A stretch of 64,000 nucleotides of DNA from Lacrimispora defluvii (GTDB taxonomy: Bacteria > Bacillota > Clostridia > Lachnospirales > Lachnospiraceae): NCBI GenBank assembly GCA_013036995.1, contig JAAOXG010000002.1, forward strand, positions 62,001 to 126,000. Reading direction: 5' to 3'. The translations under genes were made by a program, and so were the position numbers. The notes beneath the pieces are model-generated. The model did no database searches. It saw nothing but the letters and a program-made list of their open reading frames with translations, and was not told where the DNA came from. Of the stretch, positions 45,466-54,315 are shown piece by piece (the stretch's first letter is position 1; each line of letters begins with the position of its first letter).

Positions 45466-46908
45466 TTATCTGCTGTATTCACCGCGTATGTCTTCTTTCG
45501 GCGGTTCAATGGGATAGTTTCCGCTAAAGCATGCCGTACAGATGGGCAGTCCTTCCGCCATTTCATTCAGACGTTCTATATTTAAATAAGACAGGGAGTC
45601 TGCTCCAAGAAGATCCCGTATCTCGTCAATGCTTCTGTTATGGGCGATCAGCTGATCTTCATCGGGAATATCCGTTCCGAAATAACAGGGGTGTAAAAAA
45701 GGCGGTGCACTGATCCGTACATGAACCTCTTTGGCACCAGCCTCCCGAAGCATGTTTACAATCAGGGCACTGGTAGTTCCCCTGACTATGGAATCATCAA
45801 TCATGATTACCCGTTTCCCCACAACTGCTTCCTTAAGTACGTTTAACTTGATTCTCACCGATGATTCCCGGTAGCTCTGCTTTGGCTTAATAAAAGTCCG
45901 GCCTACATAAGAATTCTTTACAAATGCAGTTCCATAAGGAATTCCTGACTGAAGAGAATATCCAAGTGCAGCTGCATTACCGGATTCCGGAACTCCAACT
46001 ACAACATCTGCCTCTACCGGTGAATCAACAGCCAGTGCCCGGCCTGCACAAAGCCTGGAATGATAGACACTCACTCCGTCAAATACACTGTCTGGCCTTG
46101 CAAAATAAATATATTCGAATACACACCTGGCCTCCCTGGACCTTTCTTTAAAGCATAGGCTTGTGTCTGAAGCAATTCCATCTTTTGTTATAGTTACAAT
46201 TTCACCAGGCAATACATCACGGACAAATTCCGCACCTATTGTATCAAGGGCGCAGCTTTCTGATACAATGATGTAAGAATTATCCCGTTTTCCAATGCAC
46301 AAGGGCTTAAATCCATATGGATCCCTGGCTCCGATCAGCTTACGGGGACTCATGACAACCAGGGAATAAGCTCCTACGATTTTTTTCATGGCATTGGCAA
46401 CTGCCGCCTCGACGGAAGGGGTTTTGACCCGCTCTCTGGCAACATGATACGCGATTACTTCTGAATCGATTGTAGTCTGAAAAATCGCACCGCTGTACTC
46501 CAGTTCTCTGCGAAGCTCCGGGGCATTCACCAGATTTCCATTATGAGCCATGGCAAGAGTACCTTTTACATAATTAAGAACAAGAGGCTGGGCATTTTCC
46601 CGTGTACTGCTACCTGCCGTTGAATAACGAACATGGCCTACTCCGATATTTCCATGAAGACCTTCCAAAACCTCGGGAGTAAAAACTTCGTTACATAATC
46701 CCATCCCCTTATGCGCACTTACTTTTCCTTTCGGACCTTCGGTATCACTGACAGCTATTCCGCAGCTTTCCTGTCCTCTGTGCTGTAATGCAAACAGACC
46801 GTAATAAATGGTGGAAGCAACGTCGCCGCCGTCAAAATCATAGATGCCCAAGACGCCACACTCCTCATGTAACTCTTCTTCTATATTGAAGTTTAATTCG
46901 TTACTCAT
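45466..46908 (-). CDS. purF: Amidophosphoribosyltransferase
   Basis: A 480-residue enzyme for the first step of purine synthesis. The N-terminal 16 residues form a propeptide cut before Cys17 in CGVLGIYDF, the glutaminase nucleophile. The PRPP-binding motif VIMIDDSIVRGTT and four cysteines near the C terminus (Fe-S type, ICTACFSGNYP) mark the Bacillus-like form. The ATG at 46908 has GAGGG upstream; the longer frame to 46983 overlaps purC. Confidence 0.95.
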   Translation of the reverse strand: MSNELNFNIEEELHEECGVLGIYDFDGGDVASTIYYGLFALQHRGQESCGIAVSDTEGPKGKVSAHKGMGLCNEVFTPEVLEGLHGNIGVGHVRYSTAGSSTRENAQPLVLNYVKGTLAMAHNGNLVNAPELRRELEYSGAIFQTTIDSEVIAYHVARERVKTPSVEAAVANAMKKIVGAYSLVVMSPRKLIGARDPYGFKPLCIGKRDNSYIIVSESCALDTIGAEFVRDVLPGEIVTITKDGIASDTSLCFKERSREARCVFEYIYFARPDSVFDGVSVYHSRLCAGRALAVDSPVEADVVVGVPESGNAAALGYSLQSGIPYGTAFVKNSYVGRTFIKPKQSYRESSVRIKLNVLKEAVVGKRVIMIDDSIVRGTTSALIVNMLREAGAKEVHVRISAPPFLHPCYFGTDIPDEDQLIAHNRSIDEIRDLLGADSLSYLNIERLNEMAEGLPICTACFSGNYPIEPPKEDIRGEYSR

Positions 46909-46933
46909 GAAATATCTACCCTCTCTGTGCTGT

Positions 46934-47641
46934 TTACTGAATTCCAAGACGGCGGAATATCTCCTCATATGCGTCTTCCACACCGCCTAAATCTCTGCGG
47001 AAGCGATCCTTATCCAGTTTTTCGTGAGTGTCCTTATCCCACAGTCTGCATGTATCAGGAGAAATCTCGTCGGCAAGAATAATCTGTCCGTGGTAACGGC
47101 CAAACTCGATCTTAAAGTCAATCAGATCAATGTTTAAGGTGTCAAAATACTCAATGAGAACCTCGTTTACTAAAAACGCATACTTTGTAATAGCTTCTAT
47201 CTCTCCCTTTGTTGCAAGATTAAGAGCCAGAGCGTAATAATCGTTAATAAACGGATCTCCCAGGTCATCATTTTTATAGCTGAATTCAAGTGTCGGACAG
47301 GCGAACTTAATTCCCTCTTCCATACCCATCTTTTTTGCAAAACTGCCTGCAGAATAGTTTCTGATGATTACCTCAAGAGGAACGATCTCTACTTTTTTTA
47401 CTGCAGTCTCACGGTCGTTTAACTCTTCAACCAGATGAGTTGGAACACCTTTGGCTTCTAATTTCTTGAAAACGAAATTAGTCATACGGTTGTTAATTGC
47501 ACCTTTTCCAACAATGGTACCTTTTTTAAGACCATTGAAAGCTGTGGCATCATCTTTATAAGAAACAATTAATACGTCCGGATCTTCAGTAGTATAGACC
47601 TTCTTTGCTTTTCCCTCATACAGCATTTCTTTTTTCTCCAC
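46934..47641 (-). CDS. purC: SAICAR synthetase
   Basis: The 235-residue enzyme joins CAIR and aspartate. It shows [25 protein letters not shown] and [10 protein letters not shown]. The GTG at 47641 gives the usual [15 protein letters not shown] terminus and has AGGTGG 5 nt upstream; a GTG at 47650 and an ATG at 47626 are alternatives. purC heads purC-purF-purB. Confidence 0.94.
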   Translation of the reverse strand: MEKKEMLYEGKAKKVYTTEDPDVLIVSYKDDATAFNGLKKGTIVGKGAINNRMTNFVFKKLEAKGVPTHLVEELNDRETAVKKVEIVPLEVIIRNYSAGSFAKKMGMEEGIKFACPTLEFSYKNDDLGDPFINDYYALALNLATKGEIEAITKYAFLVNEVLIEYFDTLNIDLIDFKIEFGRYHGQIILADEISPDTCRLWDKDTHEKLDKDRFRRDLGGVEDAYEEIFRRLGIQ

Positions 47642-47710
47642 GGTATCCACCTGTCCTTTTCTGAATTAATTTATAAGTTTTTCAAATAAAACTCTGGTGT
47701 TTCAGTAGAA

Positions 47711-47739
47711 ATTATAATACAGTGAAAATTGGATTGCAA
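47711..47739 (-). promoter_or_regulatory. Promoter of purC
   Basis: On the minus strand TTGCAA, 17 nt, TATAAT, about 70 nt before the purC start. No purine riboswitch or PurR-like dyad was recognised in the leader. Confidence 0.7.
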
Positions 47740-47787
47740 CTGGTTTTATTATTATAAATACTAATGACCAATATACATGTCTGTTTC

Positions 47788-48150
47788 TCAATGTGATTCA
47801 TTCAGGATCTGCCGCTCCACTTTCTGCCAGAATTTTAATTCACCTTCTTTTAAATCCAGCAGAACGCCATGTTCTCTCATTTCTCCCTCCATTCCTTCAA
47901 AAGAAGTAATTTCAGTAATTGCTTCTTCCATGATCTCGTCTTTTACTGTATATATTTTTACCAGCTCTCTGCAAATCCGGTCTCTTTCACCGGGAAAGAT
48001 CAAGGCAGCTTCTATAAACAGGCAGCAATACAAAAGATAACGCAATTTGCTGCAACTTTTTTCGCAGTTAAATGCCCACTTTAAACTTCTCCATGGCTTT
48101 TTTCTTCTATTATATCTCATTATGCGATAATTTTTCAAAAAATAATTCAT
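47788..48150 (-). CDS. Hypothetical protein
   Basis: A 120-residue protein not recognised. The N-terminal part is basic (RYNRRKKPWRSLKW), a short hydrophobic stretch with cysteines (LLYCCLFIEAALIF) follows, and the C-terminal half is acidic and helical. CAGGAG is 7 nt before the ATG at 48150. Real coding is likely because of the good ribosome site and length, but function is unknown. Confidence 0.5.
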   Translation of the reverse strand: MNYFLKNYRIMRYNRRKKPWRSLKWAFNCEKSCSKLRYLLYCCLFIEAALIFPGERDRICRELVKIYTVKDEIMEEAITEITSFEGMEGEMREHGVLLDLKEGELKFWQKVERQILNESH

Positions 48151-48262
48151 AAACAAGCTCCTGACTGATAAAAGGCATAACATAAAGGGGAATGGAAGAA
48201 AAACAGGAAAACAGATTAAAGAAATTAAGATGTGTGTCTGATTAGATTATATACGAAAGTAA

Positions 48263-48299
48263 AAAAAGCTTCAAGCATAATTTTATGCCGAAGCTTTTT
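48263..48299 (-). terminator. Terminator after the small lipoprotein gene
   Basis: AAAAAGCTTC and GAAGCTTTTT pair, with GCATA/TATGC extending the stem inside. A T-rich tract follows in both directions. Confidence 0.8.
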
Positions 48300-48307
48300 A
48301 TGAAAGA

Positions 48308-48619
48308 TTATTTTGCTGCTGTTGTACTTTCTGTGGTAGGCTGACCATTACTTTCACCGGTAATTTTATCAACGCCTTTTTCCACGTCTTTTACAGCACC
48401 ATTGACAACGCCTGTACTTTCCTTGCCCTCATCAGCTTTTGTCGCACCAGCTGTGGTTGTAGTCGGTTCTTTTGTGGCACCTGCAGTGGTCTGTGCTGCT
48501 GTAGTCGTTCCTGTTCCGCCTTTAGTGCCGGTAGTTCCCTTTGTTGTGCCGCATGCAGTCAGGCACATAACTGACATTATGACAAGAATCGCAAATACAT
48601 ATGGTTTTATCTTCTTCAT
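48308..48619 (-). CDS. Small Thr-rich lipoprotein
   Basis: A 103-residue protein with a signal peptide ending in the lipobox LTAC (Cys23). The mature part is low-complexity, with Thr/Gly/Ala repeats (TTAGATKEPTTTTAGATK) and an acidic end. It probably sits on the outside of the membrane as an extended chain. Function unknown. Confidence 0.7.
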   Translation of the reverse strand: MKKIKPYVFAILVIMSVMCLTACGTTKGTTGTKGGTGTTTAAQTTAGATKEPTTTTAGATKADEGKESTGVVNGAVKDVEKGVDKITGESNGQPTTESTTAAK

Positions 48620-48693
48620 AATACTTCTCCTTTCTTGTTCTATGCTTAGTATGTGTCAAGGAGAATTGAATTATAGTGGAAAATTTTGTAAAA

Positions 48694-49452
48694 TCAGGTT
48701 TCTATCACATCTTTCATTGTATAAAGTCCCGGCTTTTTCCCTGCTAAAAATTTAGCAGCAGAAACTGCTCCTCTTGCAAAAATAGCTTTGGAATACGCGG
48801 TATGCTGGAAGGTAACAACTTCATCTGTTCCGGCAAAAATCACGTCGTGTTCTCCTACAATAGTGCCGCCGCGGACTGCAGAAATTCCAATTTCTTTTTT
48901 ATCTCTTGCTTTTCTTACCTGGCTTCTGTCATAAACGTAATGGAATTCCTGATCCATCGCCTCATTAATGGAATCTGCAAGTGCAAGGGCAGTTCCGCTG
49001 GGGGCATCCAGCTTTTTATTGTGATGTTTTTCTAAAATTTCAATATCAAAACCAGCGCCGGAAAGAACAAGTGCAGCGTCCTTTATAAGCTTCATTAACA
49101 GATTAACACCCAGAGACATATTGGCAGACCGAAGCACCGCTACCTGTCTGGATGCCTCTTCAACCAGCTTAACCTGATCCTCAGAAAGTCCCGTTGTACA
49201 TAAAACTACGGGAATCTGCTTTTCAATGCTGTAATGAAGGAGACCCTCCACAGCTTTAGCAGAAGTGAAATCAACGATTACATCCGCCTCTACATCACAG
49301 GACTCTAAAGAAGAAAATACCGGATACGGATTTTCTTTCGTCATGTTGGGATCGATACCGGCAACAATTTCTATATTATTCTCTTCCGCTGCAATACCGG
49401 AAATGACCTGTCCCATGGCCCCGTTACAGCCGTGCATTATCATCTTAATCAT
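48694..49452 (-). CDS. dapB: 4-hydroxy-tetrahydrodipicolinate reductase
   Basis: The 252-residue enzyme makes tetrahydrodipicolinate for lysine and diaminopimelate synthesis. It has the MIMHGCNGAMGQVI NAD(P)-binding loop, DFTSAKAVEGLLHY and EILEKHHNKKLDAPSGTAL with the catalytic His/Lys. The ATG at 49452 has GGAGG just upstream. It follows dapA by 30 nt and shares its lysine-riboswitch control. Confidence 0.95.
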   Translation of the reverse strand: MIKMIMHGCNGAMGQVISGIAAEENNIEIVAGIDPNMTKENPYPVFSSLESCDVEADVIVDFTSAKAVEGLLHYSIEKQIPVVLCTTGLSEDQVKLVEEASRQVAVLRSANMSLGVNLLMKLIKDAALVLSGAGFDIEILEKHHNKKLDAPSGTALALADSINEAMDQEFHYVYDRSQVRKARDKKEIGISAVRGGTIVGEHDVIFAGTDEVVTFQHTAYSKAIFARGAVSAAKFLAGKKPGLYTMKDVIET

Positions 49453-49482
49453 GATTTCCTCCATACGTATAGCATATACTTC

Positions 49483-50367
49483 TTATAAAATTCCATACTG
49501 TTTCATGGCAATTTTTAAATTTACCTGATTTTTCTCTTCCATTTCAGTTAGCGGAAGACGCATTGGTCCTGCCTGTCTTCCCATGAGATTTAACGCTGCT
49601 TTCACAGGGATGGGATTTACTTCACTGAATAACGCATTAATTAATGGGATTGCTTCCAGCTGAAGTTTTGCGCTGCGTTTTACATCACCGTCAAAATACG
49701 CCTGGCAGATCTCATGTGTCTTTGCAGGAGCAACATTGGATAAAACAGAAATAACTCCTTTTCCGCCTAAAGACATCATGGGAACAATCTGGTTATCATT
49801 GCCGGAATATACATCGGCTTTCCCATCCGTCAGACTCATTAAGTCAGCAATGGCAGAAAAGTCACCGCTGGCCTCTTTCACGCCTAAAATATTAGGAACA
49901 GTAAGACAGAGGTCTGCAATGGTCTCAGCTTTTATGGTTACACCGGTTCTGCCTGGTATATTATATAGAAGAATGGGAATATTCACAGCATCTGCCACGG
50001 CTTTAAAATGAGCCTTTAATCCGTTCTGCGTCGCTTTATTGTAATATGGAGATACCAAAAGAAGGCCATCTGCTCCCAGTTTTTGTGCTTCCACAGACAG
50101 GTAAACGGCTGTTTCCGTACAATTAGAACCAGTTCCGGCTATGACTGGAATTCGTTTCTTCGTTACCTCACATACGTATCTGATTACATCCAGATGTTCC
50201 TCATGAGTCATGGTAGATGCTTCGCCAGTGGTTCCACATGCAACAATCGCATCGGTTCCCTCCGCGATCTGCTCCTCTACCAGTTTTTCAAGTATCTCAT
50301 AATTGACTAGCCCGTTTTCCTGAAATGGTGTTACAAGCGCTACTCCTGCGCCTTCAAAAATTGCCAT
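49483..50367 (-). CDS. dapA: 4-hydroxy-tetrahydrodipicolinate synthase
   Basis: A 294-residue aldolase-type enzyme that condenses pyruvate with aspartate semialdehyde. It shows CGTTGEASTMTHEEH, LYNIPGRTG with the catalytic Tyr, and GVKEASGD with the Schiff-base Lys. The ATG at 50367 follows AGGAGGA. Its leader carries a lysine riboswitch with a terminator, so high lysine should shut it off. Confidence 0.96.
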   Translation of the reverse strand: MAIFEGAGVALVTPFQENGLVNYEILEKLVEEQIAEGTDAIVACGTTGEASTMTHEEHLDVIRYVCEVTKKRIPVIAGTGSNCTETAVYLSVEAQKLGADGLLLVSPYYNKATQNGLKAHFKAVADAVNIPILLYNIPGRTGVTIKAETIADLCLTVPNILGVKEASGDFSAIADLMSLTDGKADVYSGNDNQIVPMMSLGGKGVISVLSNVAPAKTHEICQAYFDGDVKRSAKLQLEAIPLINALFSEVNPIPVKAALNLMGRQAGPMRLPLTEMEEKNQVNLKIAMKQYGIL

Positions 50368-50449
50368 GGTCTTATCCTCCTGATTCTTTATCGTTATACA
50401 TAGTAAACTTCTAAGGGCCCTTTTGCACTCTGTTCTTCCTGTCAAAACG

Positions 50450-50480
50450 AAAAAACAGAGCTGACAACAGGGTCAGCTCT
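50450..50480 (-). terminator. Riboswitch-controlled terminator of dapA
   Basis: GAGCTGAC pairs with GTCAGCTC around a 6-nt loop, followed by TGTTTTTTCGTTTT on the minus strand. It is the expression platform downstream of the lysine aptamer. Confidence 0.88.
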
Positions 50481-50514
50481 TAAAGTCCAGAATCTGGTAA
50501 TCTCATCTTTCTTT

Positions 50515-50682
50515 AAGTAGCTCCCCATCCATACGGATGACAGTCATATGGTTCTTAACCATATGCCCAGAACAGATATGTTCAGGCCATACCGTTCTTC
50601 GGCGTCTCTTCCTTTCCACTGTCCTCCTCTGTACCTGATACATCGGACAATATACTGATAAGCAACGCAACCTCTACTCTAT
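50515..50682 (-). ncRNA. Lysine riboswitch (L-box)
   Basis: On the minus strand the leader of dapA has the L-box hallmarks in order: AGAGGTTGCG near the 5' end, GGAAAGG, GACGCCGAAG, a CATATGGTTAAGAACCATATG hairpin, GACTGTCAT and the closing GGGGAGCTAC. It senses free lysine and acts through the downstream terminator. Ends are approximate. Confidence 0.92.
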
Positions 50683-50695
50683 TATGTATGTTACC

Positions 50696-50724
50696 ATACT
50701 AACATTATTATTTTGTATTGTCAA
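50696..50724 (-). promoter_or_regulatory. Promoter of the lysine riboswitch-dapAB transcript
   Basis: On the minus strand TTGACA, 17 nt, TAGTAT. The -35 box lies inside the last codons of the adenosyltransferase gene upstream, so promoter and coding sequence overlap. Confidence 0.7.
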
Positions 50725-51211
50725 CTTTAACATGATTGATTTCCAGAATACTGTCTACATAAGGTTCTATCTCTTTTGAAAATACCTTACCGGTTAATAC
50801 GACCTCCATCTCATCCACTTTAGACTGAAGAAGTTTTATGAGTTCTCCCGCTTCTACAATGCCCTGGTCTAAAAGTCCAAGAATTTCATCCAGGATCAGC
50901 ATATCGCATTCTCCTGTAGACACTACTTTTCTGGCAAAATTAAGACCATTGCGGATATTCATACGTTCCTCTTCCTGCCGTTCCATGGACAGATTTTCAA
51001 ATAATCCATCGCACTTTTCAAACCGGAAGATCTTCATCTCCGGTTCCAGTCTCTTCATAATCTCCAGAGATCCCCGTCCCTGACAGCCTTTCAAAAACTG
51101 GATCATGATGACAGTTCTGTTCTTCGTCAGAGCCTCGATTCCCATGCCGAGTGCAGAAGACGTCTTGCCTTTTCCTTCCCCGCATATAACCTGTATCGTA
51201 CCTCGATTCAT
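50708..51211 (-). CDS. Cob(I)alamin/corrinoid adenosyltransferase, CobA/BtuR type
   Basis: This 167-residue enzyme has the P-loop GEGKGKTSSALGMG near residues 11-24 and MIQFLKGCQG, then ILDEILGLLDQGI. CobA-type enzymes add the adenosyl group to cobalt in vitamin B12 metabolism. It is slightly shorter than enterobacterial CobA (about 196) because the N-terminal extension is absent. No other cobalamin gene is near. Confidence 0.88.
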   Translation of the reverse strand: MNRGTIQVICGEGKGKTSSALGMGIEALTKNRTVIMIQFLKGCQGRGSLEIMKRLEPEMKIFRFEKCDGLFENLSMERQEEERMNIRNGLNFARKVVSTGECDMLILDEILGLLDQGIVEAGELIKLLQSKVDEMEVVLTGKVFSKEIEPYVDSILEINHVKVDNTK

Positions 51212-51336
51212 CTTTCAGCACCTCATAACAGCTAAAAAGCAATTATTTACTTATTATGTTAGAACCTGCTTATCGTATCATATAATTAATATTTTTTCAA
51301 GTTTTCTTATTATTTCCTTAATATATTAATAATATT

Positions 51337-51963
51337 TTATTCGGAGCACTCCAGCTTGCTGACCGATACCTCGTAAGCCACTCTCTTTTCACATTCCGTA
51401 TCCGTGAGCTTTTTAGTATACTCTCTGCTCTGAACTCTTCCCCAGACCTTAACTCTGGTTCCTACTGTAAAACCAGAAGCATATCTTGCATTTCTTCCCC
51501 AAGCGATACAGGGTATGTAATCGGACTTACCATAAGGGCGGTTGACTGCAAGGAGTAAATCTGCAATTTCCCTTCCTAACGGGGTTTTTCTGTAAATGGG
51601 TGCTTTGCAGATATATCCATCCAGAAAAATCTGATTGGTTTTTGTGTAATCTGTAAACTCTTCCATAAAGTGGATCTCTCGGACAAATACAGAAAGTACA
51701 AGGCGGTTTTTCGTTCCTTCATGACGATTATAGGAACGGAACTGACCAACCGCTTCTATGGTACAACCTTCGTAATTTCCTTCCACGTCGATGAGACGTT
51801 CCGAGATCATCAACGGAATCACGTCTGCCTGATCACTGAGACGGTTTACCGCAATGTCCACCATATAGAATCCTTCTCCAAATACCTCATGGCTGAAGGT
51901 GAAGCCGGAGACAATCTCTCCGATAACGCTTACTTTGTTGTTTTCAATCATTTTTTCTGACAT
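51337..51963 (-). CDS. Double OB-fold single-stranded DNA-binding protein
   Basis: A 208-residue protein with two successive OB-fold-like stretches: residues about 8-100 (VSVIGEIVSGFTFSHEVFGEGFYMVDI, GCTIEAVGQFRSYN) and about 108-205 (IFLDGYICKAPIYRKTPLGREIADLLLAVNR, VKVWGRVQSREY). The second resembles bacterial SSB. There is no acidic SSB C-terminal tip. AGAGGAG precedes the ATG. A second, true SSB is probably elsewhere. Confidence 0.75.
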   Translation of the reverse strand: MSEKMIENNKVSVIGEIVSGFTFSHEVFGEGFYMVDIAVNRLSDQADVIPLMISERLIDVEGNYEGCTIEAVGQFRSYNRHEGTKNRLVLSVFVREIHFMEEFTDYTKTNQIFLDGYICKAPIYRKTPLGREIADLLLAVNRPYGKSDYIPCIAWGRNARYASGFTVGTRVKVWGRVQSREYTKKLTDTECEKRVAYEVSVSKLECSE

Positions 51964-52100
51964 AGTATTTCTCCTCTTCTTTCACTAATTTGCTAATATG
52001 CTTCACAGCTAATATTAAATTTATGTGGCAGAATACATGAAAATGATAAAAAGCATACCAAAAATATCGACAGAAGGAGGCAGAATGCACAAAAAATAAC

Positions 52101-52152
52101 GGAGAATGCTGACTGATCGGCGATATTTCGGCGATCTGCGTCAGCATTCTCC
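52101..52152 (-). terminator. Terminator of typA
   Basis: GGAGAATGCTGAC and GTCAGCATTCTCC pair perfectly, with a second small hairpin (CGCCGA/TCGGCG) inside the loop, and TTATTTTTTG follows on the minus strand. Confidence 0.88.
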
Positions 52153-52165
52153 TGTTTATAACAAT

Positions 52166-54007
52166 TTATACTAAAGATTTTTTATTCTGAGAAGTACGTT
52201 TTCTTATTGTTGGATCCAGAATTTTCTTTCTGATTCGAAGGCTGACAGGGGTAATCTCCAACAGCTCATCAACATCAATAAAATCAAGAGACTGCTCTAA
52301 GCTCATCTCCTTTGGAGGGCTGAGTTTCAAAGCGTCATCTGCACCGGAAGAACGGGTATTGGTCAGTTTCTTTGCCTTACAGATATTGATTTCTATATCT
52401 TCTGCCTTAGGATTCTGTCCGATTACCATACCGGAATATACCTTGACTCCAGCTCCAATAAACAGAATTCCCCTCTCCTGGGCATTGTAAAGACCATAGG
52501 TTATAGACTCTCCTGATTCAAAAGCAATTAAGGATCCGGACTTTCTATAAGACAATTCACCCTTAAACGGTGCATAATCATCAAATGTAGTATTCATGAT
52601 TCCGTTACCCTTGGTGTCTGTCATAAATTCACCGCGGTAGCCGATTAATCCTCTGGATGGAATGGAAAATTCCAGTCTGGTATATCCGCCGTTAGCCGGA
52701 CTCATACCCTGAAGCTCACCCTTACGGCCTGTCAGCTTCTGAATAACAGCTCCGGTAAACTCTTCTGGTACATCGATATAAGCGATTTCCATTGGTTCCA
52801 GTTTTCTGTTTCTTTCGTCATAATGATACAAAACTTCTGCTTTACTTACTGCAAATTCAAAGCCTTCCCGTCTCATATTCTCAATCAGTACAGATAAATG
52901 AAGCTCTCCTCTGCCGGAAACCTTAAAGCAGTCCGGAGATTCTGTCTCCTCCACACGAAGGCTGACATCTGTATTTAATTCGCGGAATAAACGTTCTCTT
53001 AAATGACGGGAAGTGATAAATTTACCTTCCTGACCTGCAAGAGGGCTGTCATTTACCATGAAATTCATGGCGATTGTTGGTTCAGAAATCTTCTGGAACG
53101 GAATAGCTACCGGGTTTTCCACAGAACAGAGGGTATCACCGATATGGATATCAGCAATACCTGAGATCGCTACAATGGCACCAATTCCTGCTTCCTGTAC
53201 TTCTACCTTATTAAGACCCTCATATTCATACAGCTTACCGACCTTAACCTTGCGGAATTTGTCAGGATCATGATGATTGACTATGACGCATTCCTGGTTA
53301 ACTCTGATTTTGCCGTTATCTACTTTACCAACTCCGATTCGTCCCACATACTCATTATAATCGATGGTACTGATTAAAAGCTGGGTAGAAGCTTCCGGAT
53401 CTCCTTCCGGTGCAGGAATGTGGTCAATGACTGTCTGGAATAAAGGAGCCATGTCAACGCCTTCATCTCCCAGCTCTTTTTTTGCAAATCCTGCTTTTGC
53501 AGAAGCATAAAGAAATGGACAATCCAGCTGCTCTTCACTTGCATCAAGATCCATAAGAAGCTCTAACACTTCTTCTTCCACTTCTTCCGGCCTTGCTTCC
53601 GGTCTGTCAATCTTATTGATACAGGCTACGACAGAAAGTCCTAATTCCAGTGCTTTTCTTAAAACGAACTTGGTCTGGGGCATAACACCTTCATAAGCGT
53701 CTACTACCAGAATAACTCCGTTAACCATCTTTAATACACGCTCTACTTCTCCGCCGAAATCCGCATGTCCTGGCGTATCAATAATATTAATCTTTGTATC
53801 TTTGAAATGAACTGCCGTATTCTTGGATAAGATGGTGATTCCGCGCTCTCTTTCAATATCGTTGGAATCCATAACGCGTTCTACCACTTCCTGATTCTCA
53901 CGGAACACACCGCTCTGCTTTAACAGGGCATCCACAAGCGTAGTTTTACCATGATCGACGTGGGCAATGATTGCCACATTCCTGACGTCTTCTCTTTTCA
54001 TCTTCAT
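52166..54007 (-). CDS. typA: Ribosome-associated GTPase TypA/BipA
   Basis: A 613-residue translational GTPase: [15 protein letters not shown] (G1), RGITILSKN (G2), [12 protein letters not shown] (G3), NKIDR (G4) and SAKAG (G5), followed by EF-G-like domains and the TypA C-terminal domain. It helps ribosome assembly and stress growth. The ATG at 54007 gives the usual length; the TTG at 54034 would add 9 residues. A hairpin with a T-run lies in its leader. Confidence 0.95.
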   Translation of the reverse strand: MKMKREDVRNVAIIAHVDHGKTTLVDALLKQSGVFRENQEVVERVMDSNDIERERGITILSKNTAVHFKDTKINIIDTPGHADFGGEVERVLKMVNGVILVVDAYEGVMPQTKFVLRKALELGLSVVACINKIDRPEARPEEVEEEVLELLMDLDASEEQLDCPFLYASAKAGFAKKELGDEGVDMAPLFQTVIDHIPAPEGDPEASTQLLISTIDYNEYVGRIGVGKVDNGKIRVNQECVIVNHHDPDKFRKVKVGKLYEYEGLNKVEVQEAGIGAIVAISGIADIHIGDTLCSVENPVAIPFQKISEPTIAMNFMVNDSPLAGQEGKFITSRHLRERLFRELNTDVSLRVEETESPDCFKVSGRGELHLSVLIENMRREGFEFAVSKAEVLYHYDERNRKLEPMEIAYIDVPEEFTGAVIQKLTGRKGELQGMSPANGGYTRLEFSIPSRGLIGYRGEFMTDTKGNGIMNTTFDDYAPFKGELSYRKSGSLIAFESGESITYGLYNAQERGILFIGAGVKVYSGMVIGQNPKAEDIEINICKAKKLTNTRSSGADDALKLSPPKEMSLEQSLDFIDVDELLEITPVSLRIRKKILDPTIRKRTSQNKKSLV

Positions 54008-54065
54008 AAATGTACTCTTCTTTCTGTTATTCAAGCATAATACAGGTAATTCATTCCCATATCAT

Positions 54066-54097
54066 AAAAAACTAAGGACCTGCTATGCCCTTAGTTT
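54066..54097 (-). terminator. Terminator-like hairpin inside the typA leader
   Basis: AAACTAAGG and CCTTAGTTT form a perfect 9-bp stem with an 11-nt loop and end in TTTTTT on the minus strand. It lies between the typA promoter and typA, so it can only act on the typA transcript. Confidence 0.65.
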
Positions 54098-54315
54098 CAT
54101 CTACATTATCACGATTTATTAGTATAACACCTGAAATATAATATTGCAAGATTTTTTTTATTTTCTGCATATCTATGAAATGTCAAGCAATAAATGCAAA
54201 AGATTTCTTACAAAACATCTTTTCATCACTTTGCACAATGCCCTTTTTGTTTTCTTGTCTATTTTTACTAATTCTGTGCATAGTACCCCCTATATCTGCT
54301 CTATTCTCGTTCTTA
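54098..54315. other. AT-rich gap between typA and the IS30 transposase
   Basis: Besides the typA promoter no gene is supported. The two short plus-strand frames here overlap each other, lack ribosome sites and are not credible. No terminal repeat of the IS30-type element was recognised. Confidence 0.4.
54121..54149 (-). promoter_or_regulatory. Promoter of typA
   Basis: On the minus strand TTGCAA, 17 nt, TATACT. The transcript would start near 54113 and run about 105 nt before the typA start codon. Confidence 0.7.

Noticed and set aside
47642-47787. Possible purine riboswitch upstream of purC
   Set aside because: The conserved purine-aptamer core and loop pairs are not present; only a plain promoter is seen.
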